A stretch of DNA of 64,000 nucleotides, taken from Buxus sempervirens (taxonomy: Eukaryota; Streptophyta; Magnoliopsida; Buxales; Buxaceae). The notes beneath the pieces were generated by a model. It was not told the DNA's origin, did not search any database, and saw only the letters and a program-made list of their open reading frames with translations. Positions 45,193 to 57,122 of the stretch are shown one piece after another; position 1 is the first letter of the stretch; each line of letters opens with the position of its first letter. The DNA lies in NCBI GenBank assembly GCA_947561395.2, contig OX387184.1:17960205-18024204 (forward strand), read 5' to 3'. The position numbers and the translations under genes are program-made.

Positions 45193-45592
45193 GCGCGGAT
45201 AAAACCATGCACGTAACTATACTTCCATCGAGGCTTGCAGTGTTGTGAAATGTTAATTTTTAGCCGAACAGTGCATTGGAAAGACCAAGGATAACAATAT
45301 CCTTTTTTATTACATCTATACTGGGGAACAAGGCGATTGACATCCCCTACAGCGTTGTATACACCCTTCACATTCATTTGGGGGTTCCACCATTTATTTG
45401 AGGGGCCCCACACAATGAATGTGAGGGGTTATCTACAGTGTAGGTCGTAGACGATGCCCATTCACATCAAGGAAAGCCCCTTTTGGAAAGCTTGTCAAAA
45501 CCATGTCTTTTTGTACGTGATGTCTTGTTAAAGTTCGTTAATACATGGTTATAGTTGTCTAACTCTTAAAGTTTGTTTTATATGCATACGTG
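45193..45592. other. ~400-bp insertion present only in unit 2
   Basis: Compared with unit 1 (about 28125), unit 2 has about 400 extra bases between CCATTTACG and TGAAGTACTGTACGT. The piece holds ATTCATTTGGGG and AATGAATGTGAGG words in opposite orientation but no gene. It may be a small transposon inserted in unit 2 or a deletion in unit 1. Confidence 0.5.
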
Positions 45593-45974
45593 AAGTACTG
45601 TACGTATGCCCCGTGCATGACGCTAATATAAATTAAATAAACCAACTTGTTGTACACGTGGCTATTCAGTCAATATAGGTTTTATTATATGCTCACTCCA
45701 GCACCGCGGTTGTAGGGGTAAATTTATAATTTATGTGTTCATTGTAATCTACTTGAATTAGATTTAATTTCTGGTCATCCTTTTTTAAGCCCTGTAATCC
45801 TATCTCAAAGAACTAATGAAGGAACTCCCATAATATTCGTGGATGCATGTAGACATCTCTATTTTTTTTTGGGACAAATTCTATCTTCAAGTTATTTACA
45901 ATATTCCACCCAAACAGGAGAAAACACCTACTTTTTTTATTTTTTGGTAGAAAACAAAAACCCCCACATCCTTA

Positions 45975-46669
45975 AGCTGCGTTTGGAACCTTGGATTTGG
46001 GGAGAAAAGAAAGTTAAAAAGGAAAAGAAAATAAGAAAAAAGATAAGAAAAATACTAATTTTCTTTTCTTTTTTGATGTTTGGATGAGATGAGGAATGAG
46101 AAGAAAAAATATATATATTTTAGTAAAGATGATGGGTTAGGGTGGTAGGTAGTGGTGTCAGGTGGCAGTGGGTGGTGATGGTGGCTGGCGGCGGCGAGTG
46201 GCAGTGGGTGGTTGTGGTGGCAGGCGGTCGTGGCAGCGGTTGTTGGTGGTGGTGGTGGTGGTGGTGGGTGGTGGTTGGTGGTTGGCGGTGGTGGTGGTGA
46301 GAGATGATGGTGATGGTGGTGGTTGATGGGTGGTGGTGGCAGCTAGTGGTGGTGGTGGTGGATGGTGGTGGTCGGCGGTAGTGGCGGGCGATGGTGGGTT
46401 GTGGTGGTGGTGGGTGATGGATTATGGTGGTAGTGGATGATGCTAGTGGTGGGATGGGTGGGTGGTGTGAATAGTGATAAGTGATGGTGAATTTTCTTTT
46501 CTTTCAAAATTCCTATCTTTTTAGAGAGAGAATTTTTTACATTGGAGAAAAAAAGGGAGAGAAAATTTGGAGAGAAAATCTCATTTTCCTTCACCTAAAC
46601 CAAACAAGAGAAGAAAATTTTAACATTTTCTTTTCTTTTCTCCCCAAATCCAGGGTTCCAAACACAGCC
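45975..46669. mobile_element. 695-bp Tourist-like (PIF/Harbinger-type) element
   Basis: TTA flanks both ends (45972-45974 and 46670-46672). The ends are GCTGCGTTTGGAACCTTGG and, on the other strand, GCTGTGTTTGGAACCCTGG, continuing in inverted repeats of about 40 bases. The 3-bp TTA duplication and GCTGTGTTTGG terminus suit Tourist-like elements. The interior is a long GGT/GGC-type minisatellite and no transposase is present. Confidence 0.78.
46135..46485. repeat. GGTGGT / GGTGAT minisatellite inside the Tourist-like element
   Basis: About 350 bases almost free of C on the plus strand, built from GGTGGT, GGCGGT and GATGGT words. Minus-strand frames through it give His/Pro/Thr repeats and are not genes. 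Confidence 0.85.
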
Positions 46670-47841
46670 TTAAAAAAAACAAACACATCCTTAAAGAAAC
46701 CTGAATATTTAGGAGTGGAAACCACAAAAACACCTTTTTGTTTTTGGGAGAAAACAAAAACCTCCACAAAAACACATGTAAAACCCCATAAGAGAAACCT
46801 TAGTTTTTTTTCTAAATCGTTTTTTTATTCTTCCTTTTCCATGTTTGGATCTTTCCTAAAGTCTCCTTTTTTACTTTTCTGAAAAAAAAATACTCATTTG
46901 GTGGGGTTAGGTTTAGTCATGGATCTTTTCTTATTGTGATAGAACTAAGTGTGATTAAAGAAGAGTTGGGATGAAACCAAGGATGAAGGAATGAGGGCAA
47001 AGAAAATCCCAGAGAAAAAGTGTGATGATGCAAATAATCAACAAAAATACGAACTTGTGTCACATCTCCAATAGCATCATTTCCATCAATAAACTTTATA
47101 AAGAAGAAGATACAAAGCTATGAATTTCAGAAATATGAGATGAAATTTCTCATATTATTATTCGGAAAGTTGTGATTAATTTAGAGCATAATGATGTGAT
47201 GCGTTGGGAGTAAGGGAATTATTTCATGAATACCAATTACAAATCCTGAATTTTAAATTTTTTGTTGGTTGGTACAAACTTGGTATGAGATTCTTTAAAG
47301 GCAAAGAATTACTAGTATGCCTAGAAGTACAATAAGAAGCATTGAATATATTTAGCATGAATCACATTAATGGTGTCAGAGACTTTTATAAACTTTGACC
47401 AATTATAGATGGGAGTTGGTAGCTGTATGTGCTATTTTAGACATTACCCAATTGGGGTTTTCTTATTCTTGTTTGAATTTTTAGGTTTGAACCTTAGAAA
47501 GGGAAATATACAAAGACTTGGTCTCTGTGGGCTAAAAGTCCTTGAAAGCTAGTCCGATATTTGCTAAGGATAAAGTGCGATCAAGGGGCATTTGGTCCTA
47601 GCTATGAGTTGGATCACTTTAGTCAACATGCTTGATTATAACACCGACTAGGTTTGAATTTTGAGCAAAAGCTATAATGGGTGCCCCCATGGATTGTTAA
47701 TCATATAAACTTGCATTTGTTTGAATGTACGATTGATTTATGAACTCATTTTTCTTATTTCATTAACATCTTTTAGTAATTTATATAGTTAACTAGTTAT
47801 GTGTGGCATTAGAGTTTGATGAGAATCACAAGAACTATTAG

Positions 47842-48985
47842 TGTAGATGACATGCTTGTTACGAGATCTAACTTAGATGTTGTTACTTACACCAAGTAAT
47901 TTCTTTCCTTCAGATTTGAAGAAATTAAAGATTTAGGAGATGCTAATGTCATTTTAGGCATCAAAATTATTAGAATGTAACATATTGGTCAATCACATGG
48001 AGGAGATATTAAGAAGGGAAAATTGATTTTAGTGATATTTCCTGAAAATATTTCAGATTCAGTCATCTAATTTTGGGCAATTGAACATTAATTATACTTT
48101 TTCAAGATATTTGAAAATTAGTGTCATTTTACTATTCATAGACAACAATGTCCTTATGTGTATCTACTAGTAGATTTGTAAGTTGTAAATCTAATTTATG
48201 GACTTGTTAATCGACTTCAAAGACTCATAATGACCACTTTATTGACTTGAAAACCATATTATAACACTTGTAAATCTATTTTGTACACTTGTAAACCCAT
48301 TTTGTAGACTTGTAAATCCAATTTAAAGGCTTGTAAACATCTTTATAGACGTGTAAATCCAACTAGGAGACTTGTAAATCAAGTTTAAAGACTTGTAAAT
48401 CCAATATGGGACTTGTAATAGATACACCACTAAGGGCATTGTTGTCAGTGAATAGTAAAACGACATTTTTTTCAAATATGGTAAAAAAAAGTATCACTAA
48501 TTTTAATTATCCAAAATTGGGTGACTGAATCTAAAATATCTTCAAAAAGTGTAATAAAAAATCAATGTTACCTATTAAGAAAGTTTGGACATATAGATTT
48601 AAATCCATTGTCCATTCTTATAATGCTCCCATATATTTAAGGAAACAATGTAGTGATAGTTTTTCTCAGATTGAGTATGTTAGAGCAATTGGTTCCTTGA
48701 TTTATTTGACGAATTACACTAGGCTTGATATTGCTTATGCAATAGGTCGACTAAGTAGATGGACCCAGTGTTCTATCTATTAGTGTGAGTGCTATGATTA
48801 GGGTGTTAAAGAACCTAAGAGTTCTATCTATGAGCATTGGAGTGCATTGATTAGGGTGTTAAAGAGCCTAAGAGATACAATACAGTATGTTTTGTAATAT
48901 TCAACATATCTTGCGTGTTTTAGAGGGATATTGGATGCCAATTGAATAAATGGGTATAATGAGTGTAACTCAATTTGTGAAGATG
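47842..48985 (+). pseudogene. Ty1-copia reverse transcriptase fragment in unit 2
   Basis: The fragment starts with VDDMLVTRSNLDVVTYTK, where the VDD is the catalytic metal-binding motif (47843-47851). After one stop it goes on with FRFEEIKDLGDANVILGIKI. After the inserted element it resumes with SQIEYVRAIGSLIYLTNYT and RLDIAYAIGRLSRW (about 48655-48760). It is less damaged than the unit 1 copy. It is a decayed piece of retroelement, not a host gene. Confidence 0.78.
48020..48567. mobile_element. ~550-bp long-TIR element with internal 21-bp repeats
   Basis: Inverted repeats of about 140 bases (48020-48160 and 48425-48567) enclose 48165-48420, where GACTTGTAAATCCAATTT-like words recur about eleven times. 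It interrupts the copia fragment. The copy at 42715 is the same insertion in unit 1. Confidence 0.8.
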
Positions 48986-49929
48986 TGTTCCCTTTAGGAA
49001 AAAGAAAGGGCTACTTCATGTAAATCTATGATTATTAATTGCTGGAAGCTAAGACATCAAAACCTGTTACATGAGAAATCGATCCAAGAGGGGCACTTAA
49101 GGCTTTAAATACAAAGGGTTTTGACAAAACTAATAAGTTTTCCTTCACTATGTTTTTATTTAAAAATTAGTAGGGGATTGCACACCCTACAGGTGTAGCA
49201 AATTACAAAACACCTTCATGGGTCTACTTAGAAAAAAAACTCTAAGTATTAAGAGTTCGAATCGCGTGCAGTTTGATTATGCTGATGTGAAATAATTAAT
49301 TAATAAAATAGGAAAATTCTGATGAGTCATTTAGGCATAAATTATCAGTCGGAATCTGGGCAGTTCACTTTATATATTAGTATAAATGTTTCATCATAAT
49401 TTTCTTGTTTGCATATTTTCCTATTCGTTTTAAAACATTAAGTCACAGACACACATGAGTTGTTTTATTTCCATCATACCTATCGAAATCTGCTTTATAT
49501 AGTTTTCATGGTTATTTTCTGAACTTTCTGCATTCCCCTTACATATATAAAAAACTACATCCTTTTTATTGAATAGTAATTGCATCATTGCGGCTTTGTT
49601 AGCATTTCTTTCAATTCATCGCCTGTGTGATGGTTACATGTAACCATCAAAATTCAAAGCTATGATTGCACCGTTGAATGGGAATGGGACCACTTGAACA
49701 CCGTCTTGGTAAGAAGTGAAGGTTAATCGTCTAACGATACAACACAACACCCCATCACAAGGTCTTTGCGGAATTTTTACGAATACCAACATGTCATTTG
49801 GCGCAAACAAAATTGACCTCAACACTGGCTCAGGTTGCAAGTAGGTTTGGGCTTGGACAAGCAAAACTGGACTGGGGAAAAATATTTATGAGACCCCATT
49901 TAACTTTTGCCGATGGACTGGATCGCGCG

Positions 49930-49963
<34 letters not shown>

Positions 49964-51558
49964 TGCTTGCACCATTTTCAAATCAATTTATAAGGATGTA
50001 TTATGGTTATTTTGTATTTTCCAATGAATTTGAGGACAAGATGAAGGGTCATATCAACAAAGCAGTCCAAATGAGAGTGAAAAATCCACTCAGCTAACAC
50101 ACCAGTTGGGGGCATGCATGCCCTACCATCCATAACTTGTTCCTTTCAGCCCTTCCCTTCCCTTACCTTACATACCAAACTTATCTTTTCTCTCAAACCT
50201 AGTTGCATAAATCTCTGGAAGAGTAAATGAGTGGTCACTTTTCTTTCTTGCTCTCTAGTTCCTGTTACTTACTGTTTACAGTTCTCTTGTTAGATATTCC
50301 TTTTCTTTCATCCAATAACCAAGTAAAAACTCCGAAAACTTCATATTTGTCTGTTAAGCCCAAGTTCAATACCCCATATAGTATAAGATCCAGTTCAAGG
50401 TTTCACACAACCTTTTATATCAGCAAAAGTACAACGGAGTTTCAAATACATAACCTGTTGTTGCAGTCTCACCAACCATTCACTATCATCATTTATTAAT
50501 TGTAATTACCTCAATCCTATAGCATAAATAAACTGCAATTTAAAACAAAATCCCAAAAGGACCTATTTTACCAGCTCAAACAATGTTAAGGGTTGGCTGA
50601 AAAAGATGAAGCAGAATACGCATTATAGTTTTTTATTTGGATTAAACGGAGATTCATGCATGGGGAAAGGAACATGCCTTTTCTGATTGAGGGATGGCCA
50701 CTTCCTTTTCCAAACAGAACAACCAAAATCTGTAAGCCTCATCTCAATCTCAGTCTCTATCATGAATATAACTTTATGCACAAGAGGACATATATAAAAA
50801 GTATATTGCACAAAAGCCTGTGCTGTCTACCTCAAAATATATATATATATATATTGCTGTTTTGTCCTTCCTACTTATGAAATGCATGCATTAACTCAAC
50901 AATTTCATCAAAAATTTATCAATCAGAACTCTGTTATCCTTTTCAAATTAAGATGTGCAAAATCTATAATCTAAATCATATATATCTGTAATCTAAATAA
51001 CAAATAGTCCATACTGCAGTAGGCACCTGTTAAAAACAATATTTATATGAAATCTTCTTAGTACTGAGATCCACCATTAAATTTCCATGTAGCTTAATAA
51101 AATTAGCCTGATTAGAAGACAGCAGTTTACTGTTTTGTAAATTGGGTTTTCAGACTCTGATATACCCTGACCATCCAAAAATGGGTGATGTATATCTGTT
51201 GGAGGTGATAATCACATAGGGATTTTTAAGAGCGCTCACGTTGTCCAAACAGGCTTCACGACAAACATAAGCCTGCCTCTAATCTTTATAATATTCCATG
51301 CCTCCTTATACTCAAGAGTTCAAATGTTTCTACACCATCCTTGTATTTATACCATTAGTGATCTGTCTCTCAGCCACATGTCTCTCGCTGTCAACCTATC
51401 TAAAACATTCTCACTTGAACCGGAGGAAGAAGGATTGCAAGGCTTGAGATCTAGTAATTCCAGAATAAACCAATGGCATCCCAAATATATCATGGCCATG
51501 ATAGAGAAAGCATTTAAAGAGCTTTGAGTGAGGATACTTCCTGTTTACAAACTTCACC
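48986..51558. other. Intergenic, no gene supported
   Basis: Spacer upstream of the RGI-like receptor kinase. It holds a run of 34 C at 49930-49963, an (AT)n stretch at about 50840-50862 and AT-rich sequence. No exon is supported. Confidence 0.55.
49930..49963. repeat. Run of 34 C
   Basis: An uninterrupted C tract in AT-rich spacer. A frame through it encodes poly-Pro and is an artefact. Confidence 0.9.
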
Positions 51559-54500
51559 ATGTCAAGGAATGTAATCAATCTCTTTCTCTTATTTTTCAGC
51601 ATCTCAGCCTATCCACCCATCTCTGCTGTAAATCATGAAGGTCTATCCCTGCTTTTATGGCTTTCAACATTTAATTCCTCCCATTCTGCTTCTCTTTTCT
51701 CTTCATGGAATCCAACCCACAAGGATCCATGCAAATGGGCATACATCAAATGCTCTACCACTGGCTTTGTTTCAGAAATCAGAATCAATTCCATTGAACT
51801 CTCTACCAGCTTCCCTACTCAGATCCTTTCATTTAACTCACTCTCCAGCCTCATCCTCTCCAACGTGAGTCTTACAGGAAAAATTCCTCCATCAATATCA
51901 AACTTATCAGCACTGATAACTCTAGACCTTAGTTTCAATGCTCTTGGAGGAAACATTCCACCTGACATAGGGAAATTATCAGAATTGCAGTCATTATCAC
52001 TGAATTCCAATTTCTTACAGAATAAAATTCCATCTGAAATCAGAAACTGCTCAAATCTGCAGAAACTTGAACTCTTTGATAACCAACTAGCAGGAAAGAT
52101 TCCCGCAGAACTAGGCATGTTTCAGGTCTAGAAATTTTTCGTGTAGGTGGAAACCTGGGAATTTTCGGAGAAATTCCAAACGAGATTTCAAACTGCAGAC
52201 ACCTTGTTTTTCTTGGTCTTGCAGATACTGGAATTTCAGGACAGATTCCATACAGTATAGGACAACTCAAGAATCTCAAAACACTTTCAGTCCACACAGC
52301 AAATCTCTCTGGTGAAATTCCGGTTAATATTGGTAACTGCTCTGCTTTGGAGAATCTGTTTATGTATGAAAACCATCTATCTGGGAATTTACCTCCCGAA
52401 TTGGGTCTGTTGAAGAATCTCAAGAAGCTCTTACTGTGGAAAAACAATCTAACAGGAAAAATCCCAGGAGCTGTTGGGAACTGTTCAGGTTTGACTGTTA
52501 TCGATTTTTCATTGAATTCTCTAACTGGTGACATCCCAATGTTCCTTTCAAATTTAGCTGCATTGGAGGAGCTTCTACTATCTGATAACAACGTTTCTGG
52601 TGAAATACCTCTATTTGTTGGTAACTTTTCAAGTTTGAAGCAACTTGAATTAGATAACAACAAACTAACTGGTGCGATTCCGGCTACAATTGGGGAACTG
52701 AAGGAGCTGTTGCTGTTCTTTGCCTGGCAGAATCAACTCCATGGGAGCATACCATATGAATTGGGCAACTGCAAGAAACTTGAGGCTCTGGATCTCTCTC
52801 ATAATTTCCTCACAGGATCATTTCCAACTTCTCTCTTCAACCTCAAGAACTTAACCAAGCTCTTGCTTATCTCAAATGAATTTTCCGGTGAGATTCCACC
52901 CGATATTGGCAACTGCACCAGCTTGACTCGTCTACGATTGGGATCAAACCGGTTTTCTGGTCGTATTCCACCAGAAGTTGGACTCTTGCATGGTTTGAGC
53001 TTCCTCGAATTGTCAGAGAATCAATTCTCTGGAGAAATCCCACCAGAAATTGGAAATTGCACTCAACTAGAAATGGTTGATTTGCATGAAATAAGCTCCA
53101 AGGCAAGATTCCATCTACTTTAGAGTTTCTTTCAGGACTAAACATTTTAGACCTTTCAATGAACAGAATATCAGGCTCTATTCCTGAGAACTTGGGCAAG
53201 CTTACGTCATTAAACAAACAGGTGATAAGTGGGAACTACATTTCTGGCTTGATTCCTCGATCATTAGGTCTCTGTAAGGATCTGCAGTTGTTGGACCTGA
53301 GTGGCAACAGACTTGCTGGATCAATCCCCGATAGTATTAGTTATTTGCAAGAATTAGATATCCTATTGAATTTGAGCTGGAATTCTCTGTCAGGACAAAT
53401 TCCAGATGCTTTTTCTAATCTTTCAAAGCTTTCATCTTAGATGTTTCTCACAACATGTTGATGGGAAGCCTAAGAATACTGGGGATGCTTGACAATTAAC
53501 CTTGTTTATTTGGATGTTTCCTACAATAATTTTTCAGGATATCTTCCAAATACCAAGTTTTTCCAAGATCTACCCATCACTGTTCTTTCTGGTAACCAAG
53601 AGCTCTGCATTAATAGACATGAATGTGAGGTCCGTGAGAGCCTTCACAGAAGAAATTCTACAAGAAATCTTTTTATCTGTGTTCTAATCATCACCACTGT
53701 AACCATATGCATTGTGACCTTGGGAATAATCTTCGTTGTCCGAGCCCATGCAGAGGCAGTTGGGAGAGACATGGAAGAAGAGAATGGATCTGACTGGGAG
53801 TTCATCCCATTCCAAAAGCTGAACTTCTCTATTCAAGATGTTGTGGAGAGGCTATCAGATACAAATGTGGTAGGAAAGGGTTGTTCTGGAATGGTATACC
53901 GTGTCGAGACTCCAATGGGGCAGGTAATTGCAATGAAGAAGCTTTGGCAACAAAGAGTAGAGAGTTACCAGAAAGAGACTCATTTGCAACTGAGGTTAGG
54001 ATGCTTGGATCAATCAGGCATAAGAATATAGCGAGACTTCTGGGATGCTGTACCAAAGGGAGAATGAGATTGCTCTTGTTTGACTACATCAGTTATGGGA
54101 GTCTGGCAGGATTGCTACATGAAAATGGAATTTTTTTTGACTGGGACTCAAGGTACAAGATCATGCTCGATGCAGCACATGGTCTGGCTTATCTTCACCA
54201 TGATTGCATGCCTCCAATCATTCATCGTGATATAAAGGCCAACAACATCTTGGTCGGACCCCAATTCGAAGCTTACCTTGCAGATTTTGGCCTTGCAAGG
54301 CAAGTCGATACTTCAGATCTTTCAATATTATCCAACAGTATTGCAGGCTCTTATGGCTACATTGCTCCTGGTAAGTAAAACAGCTTCAGGCTTTTCTTCT
54401 GAAAACCTCCATTATATCAACCAGGAAGAATCATTTTGAATAATTAAGCACATGTATTTAGTACACTGAAGAAATTGAAATTCTTTTATGACCGCTTTTC

Positions 54501-54911
54501 ATTGCAGAATATGGCTACAGTTTGAGAATCACGGAGAAAAGTGATGTGTACAGCTATGGTGTGGTGCTTCTAGAGGTCTTAACAGGGATGGAACCAACTG
54601 ATCAAAGGATACCAGAAGGTATGCATATTGTCAAGTGGGTTACCCAGGAAGTTGAAGAGACAGAGAGAGAAGTTGCAACCATTCTACATCAGCAACTTCT
54701 ACACCGATCTGGGACACAGATCCAAGAGATGCTTCAAGTGCTTGGTGTGGCTCTTCTATGCGTGAACCCTAATCCCGAATACAGACCCACCATGAAAGAT
54801 GTAACAGCAATGCTGAAAGAACTAAAGCAAGAAACTGATGACCTTAAAAAACCCAGTTTTCTTAGCAAGGAGTGTTGTAACCAACCTAAAAGCAGCAATT
54901 CACTATGCTAG
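51559..54911 (+). pseudogene. LRR receptor kinase, subfamily XI, RGI/RCH1-like, frame-disrupted
   Basis: A plasma-membrane receptor of the group that in Arabidopsis includes the RGI receptors for sulfated RGF/GLV peptides. Visible parts are a signal peptide (MSRNVINLFLLFFSISAY...), a CKW...C cap, over twenty LRRs, an RVGG motif (about 52140), the RxGG feature linked to RGF binding in RGI receptors, a transmembrane helix (about 53675-53740), a G-loop (VGKGCSGMVYRV), catalytic HRDIKANN (about 54222, RD type), DFG (54284) and a phase-2 intron 54372 to about 54507 before PEYGY. The frame breaks near 52125, 53089, 53437, 53492 and 53950. Four of these are single-base losses in short homopolymers and one is a 4-base excess (TAAC). 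Apart from these the coding sequence is well kept through the kinase C-terminus, so it is either a very young pseudogene or an intact gene with consensus errors. Confidence 0.88.
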
Positions 54912-57122
54912 TTTCTCTAGATCATCTGAATCTCTTAACAGATCAGCATATTTGATGCTTTAGTTTGCCCGGAGATTCTTTGGGCATTAATTAATGTTCT
55001 TTATCACTATATTACTTTGTTGTCTCTTGTTTTTCATGATTCTGAGTCTGTATCATTCATACTCTTCCAGTTCTTTATCAGATCATAAATTGACTGAAAA
55101 ATATTCTCAATTGCCTTTGGGCCCCTTTTTCCCCCTTCTTTTTATTTCGGTGTAGGAAGGCAGAAGAGAGTTCAGATTAAATGCATAACTTCAGAAGAAG
55201 GTATTGCAGAACTTCACAAAAAGGTGGATAGGGTTGATATTAAGTGCAGAACTTCAGAAGATATATAATGATTGAAGAGAGAGGGAGAGGGAGAGAGAGA
55301 GAGTAGAAAGGACAATTGCAGGTTTTACAGTTACGGCCTTCAAAAATTACTAAAGATAATAAACATTTTAAAATGCAAAACTATCATCAAACAATTATCT
55401 AAACACAATTTGATCTTCAGGTTCATTGATCAGCATGACAATATAAATAAAAAAATGACACATTATTAACTAATTGATCAACATCTCCATTTATAACTGC
55501 ATCTCTCATATGGGTCCATCACCATTGACAGGTAGCTCTCAAGCTGTTTTTGGGGCTTTTTCCATAGGAAAAGCCATGAATGATGACAAGATATTGCTTG
55601 GCATAAGGAAGATGGGCCATGCAAAGTAAGCAAACAAATGTGCCAACATACTCGTAACATTTATCCAGCTCAACACACACAGCCCCGACCCCAAAGCTGA
55701 CACCCCCGTCCCCCACCACCACCCCCACAACACCCCAAAAACCCAGCCCAAACCTGCAAAATGAACATCAATTTGAATACAGATAATAAATCTCATGCTC
55801 CAAACTATTGATGTGACATGTTACTTGTTATCATGTGACACTGGCAGTATTAGCCCCACAGATCAAACAGACACACTCCTCAATAAAACTCAAATCGCTA
55901 ATACACTGCAAAAGCCACCATCAACAAAAGTTCTACTTTAAGAAACCTCTCATTCGAGTAGTTCAAACCTTATAAGACTTAACTAATCTTCATAGCAAAA
56001 TTAATAGAGGTTGATGCCTTTGTTCTCTCTTTCCCATAATAAGTAGCTACAATATTTAGAAACTATTTACACTTAACAGCTAGAGTAGACAGATGAGATG
56101 AAAAAGGAGCATAATAGGGTCCTTACTTTTAGAACTACACAAAATCACATTTCCCGTTAACTCATCCACATGATTTCAAGAGTTATAAGGGATCATTACT
56201 ATGAAACGACTGGGACTTTTTTGATATATATGATAGGCTCTAATTGAGAAGCATATTGAAAACTTCCTCTTACTTTGTTACCGTAGTTCCAGTGACAGCC
56301 CAAGCTTACCGAGGATAAGCAGAATCAATATTAGATTCCCATTGATGCACATGTTGGTTAGTTTTGCTAACATGAGATCAAGTGCCTTTACAGAGAGAGA
56401 GAGAAATAATAACAATACTAATAACAACAGCTGCAGCAACAACAAGAAGGATACCAAACAGTAAAAGGTAATTTTCGTTGCGGTCCAATATTTTTATGAA
56501 GACTTGATTAAGTTGATTACTTCTGAAATGAAGAGATCATTCAAACTGTCATACTTAAGTCATTCATCACAAACCCTCTGTTTACTGTCCTTTTATTTAT
56601 TGTTTGTTTAAATTTTTTTTACCAATAGCCAGCAAGGTAGGGCTTTGACAAAAGAGAAAAAACAATGGCTATAAGAGCATAATGGTGACCCAACAACATC
56701 AAGGGTCTATACAGGAAGCATATATAAGCACCCTCAACCAGCATGACAGAGAAACATGGCATAATTGCAGATAGCTAGATATCACTTTCTCTAGTTTTTC
56801 AGGTTTGTAAAAGAATGCTCACATTTGTAAAACCTCTCATAAGGATGGACATGAAATCCTTGTCTTACAGTGTCAAGTAAGGCAATCACATTTGAGATCA
56901 TCCTCTTGCCACCTGCATATACAGCAGTTTCATGCTACAATATATTAATATTGATGAACAGGAGATGCAACATACAAGCAAAATATCAGACATCATACAC
57001 ACGCAACATTCCAATTTCAAAATGGATAACTACCCATTTAAAAGGAGAAAAGACTCACCTTATATAAAAAAATTACAACTGCAAATGGCAACCTTGTGGA
57101 AGTGAAAAGCAGCACCTAAGGA
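54912..57122. other. Intergenic, no gene supported
   Basis: It has a (GA)n stretch at about 55278-55305 and AT-rich spacer. A C-rich patch at 55680-55750 gives spurious minus-strand frames. Confidence 0.55.

Larger units (their letters stand above)
44274..48985. repeat. Tandem duplication unit 2 (peptide gene 2 plus flank)
   Basis: The compact copy of the unit described at 27262-44273. It starts at the phrase ACTTTTTGAAACGGTCAAGA and runs to the end of the copia fragment near 48985. Confidence 0.83.

Noticed and set aside
46343-46594. His/Pro/Thr-rich protein
   Set aside because: Translation of the GGT minisatellite.
48165-48420. CRISPR-like regular repeats
   Set aside because: Repeats are imperfect and nearly contiguous, without unique spacers, inside a plant transposon.
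49798-50097. Protein with a poly-Pro stretch
   Set aside because: Depends on a 34-C run. No similarity and no splice context.
55478-55796. Minus-strand small proteins with Gly/Val/Trp
   Set aside because: They arise from a C-rich patch. Three overlapping frames, no motif.
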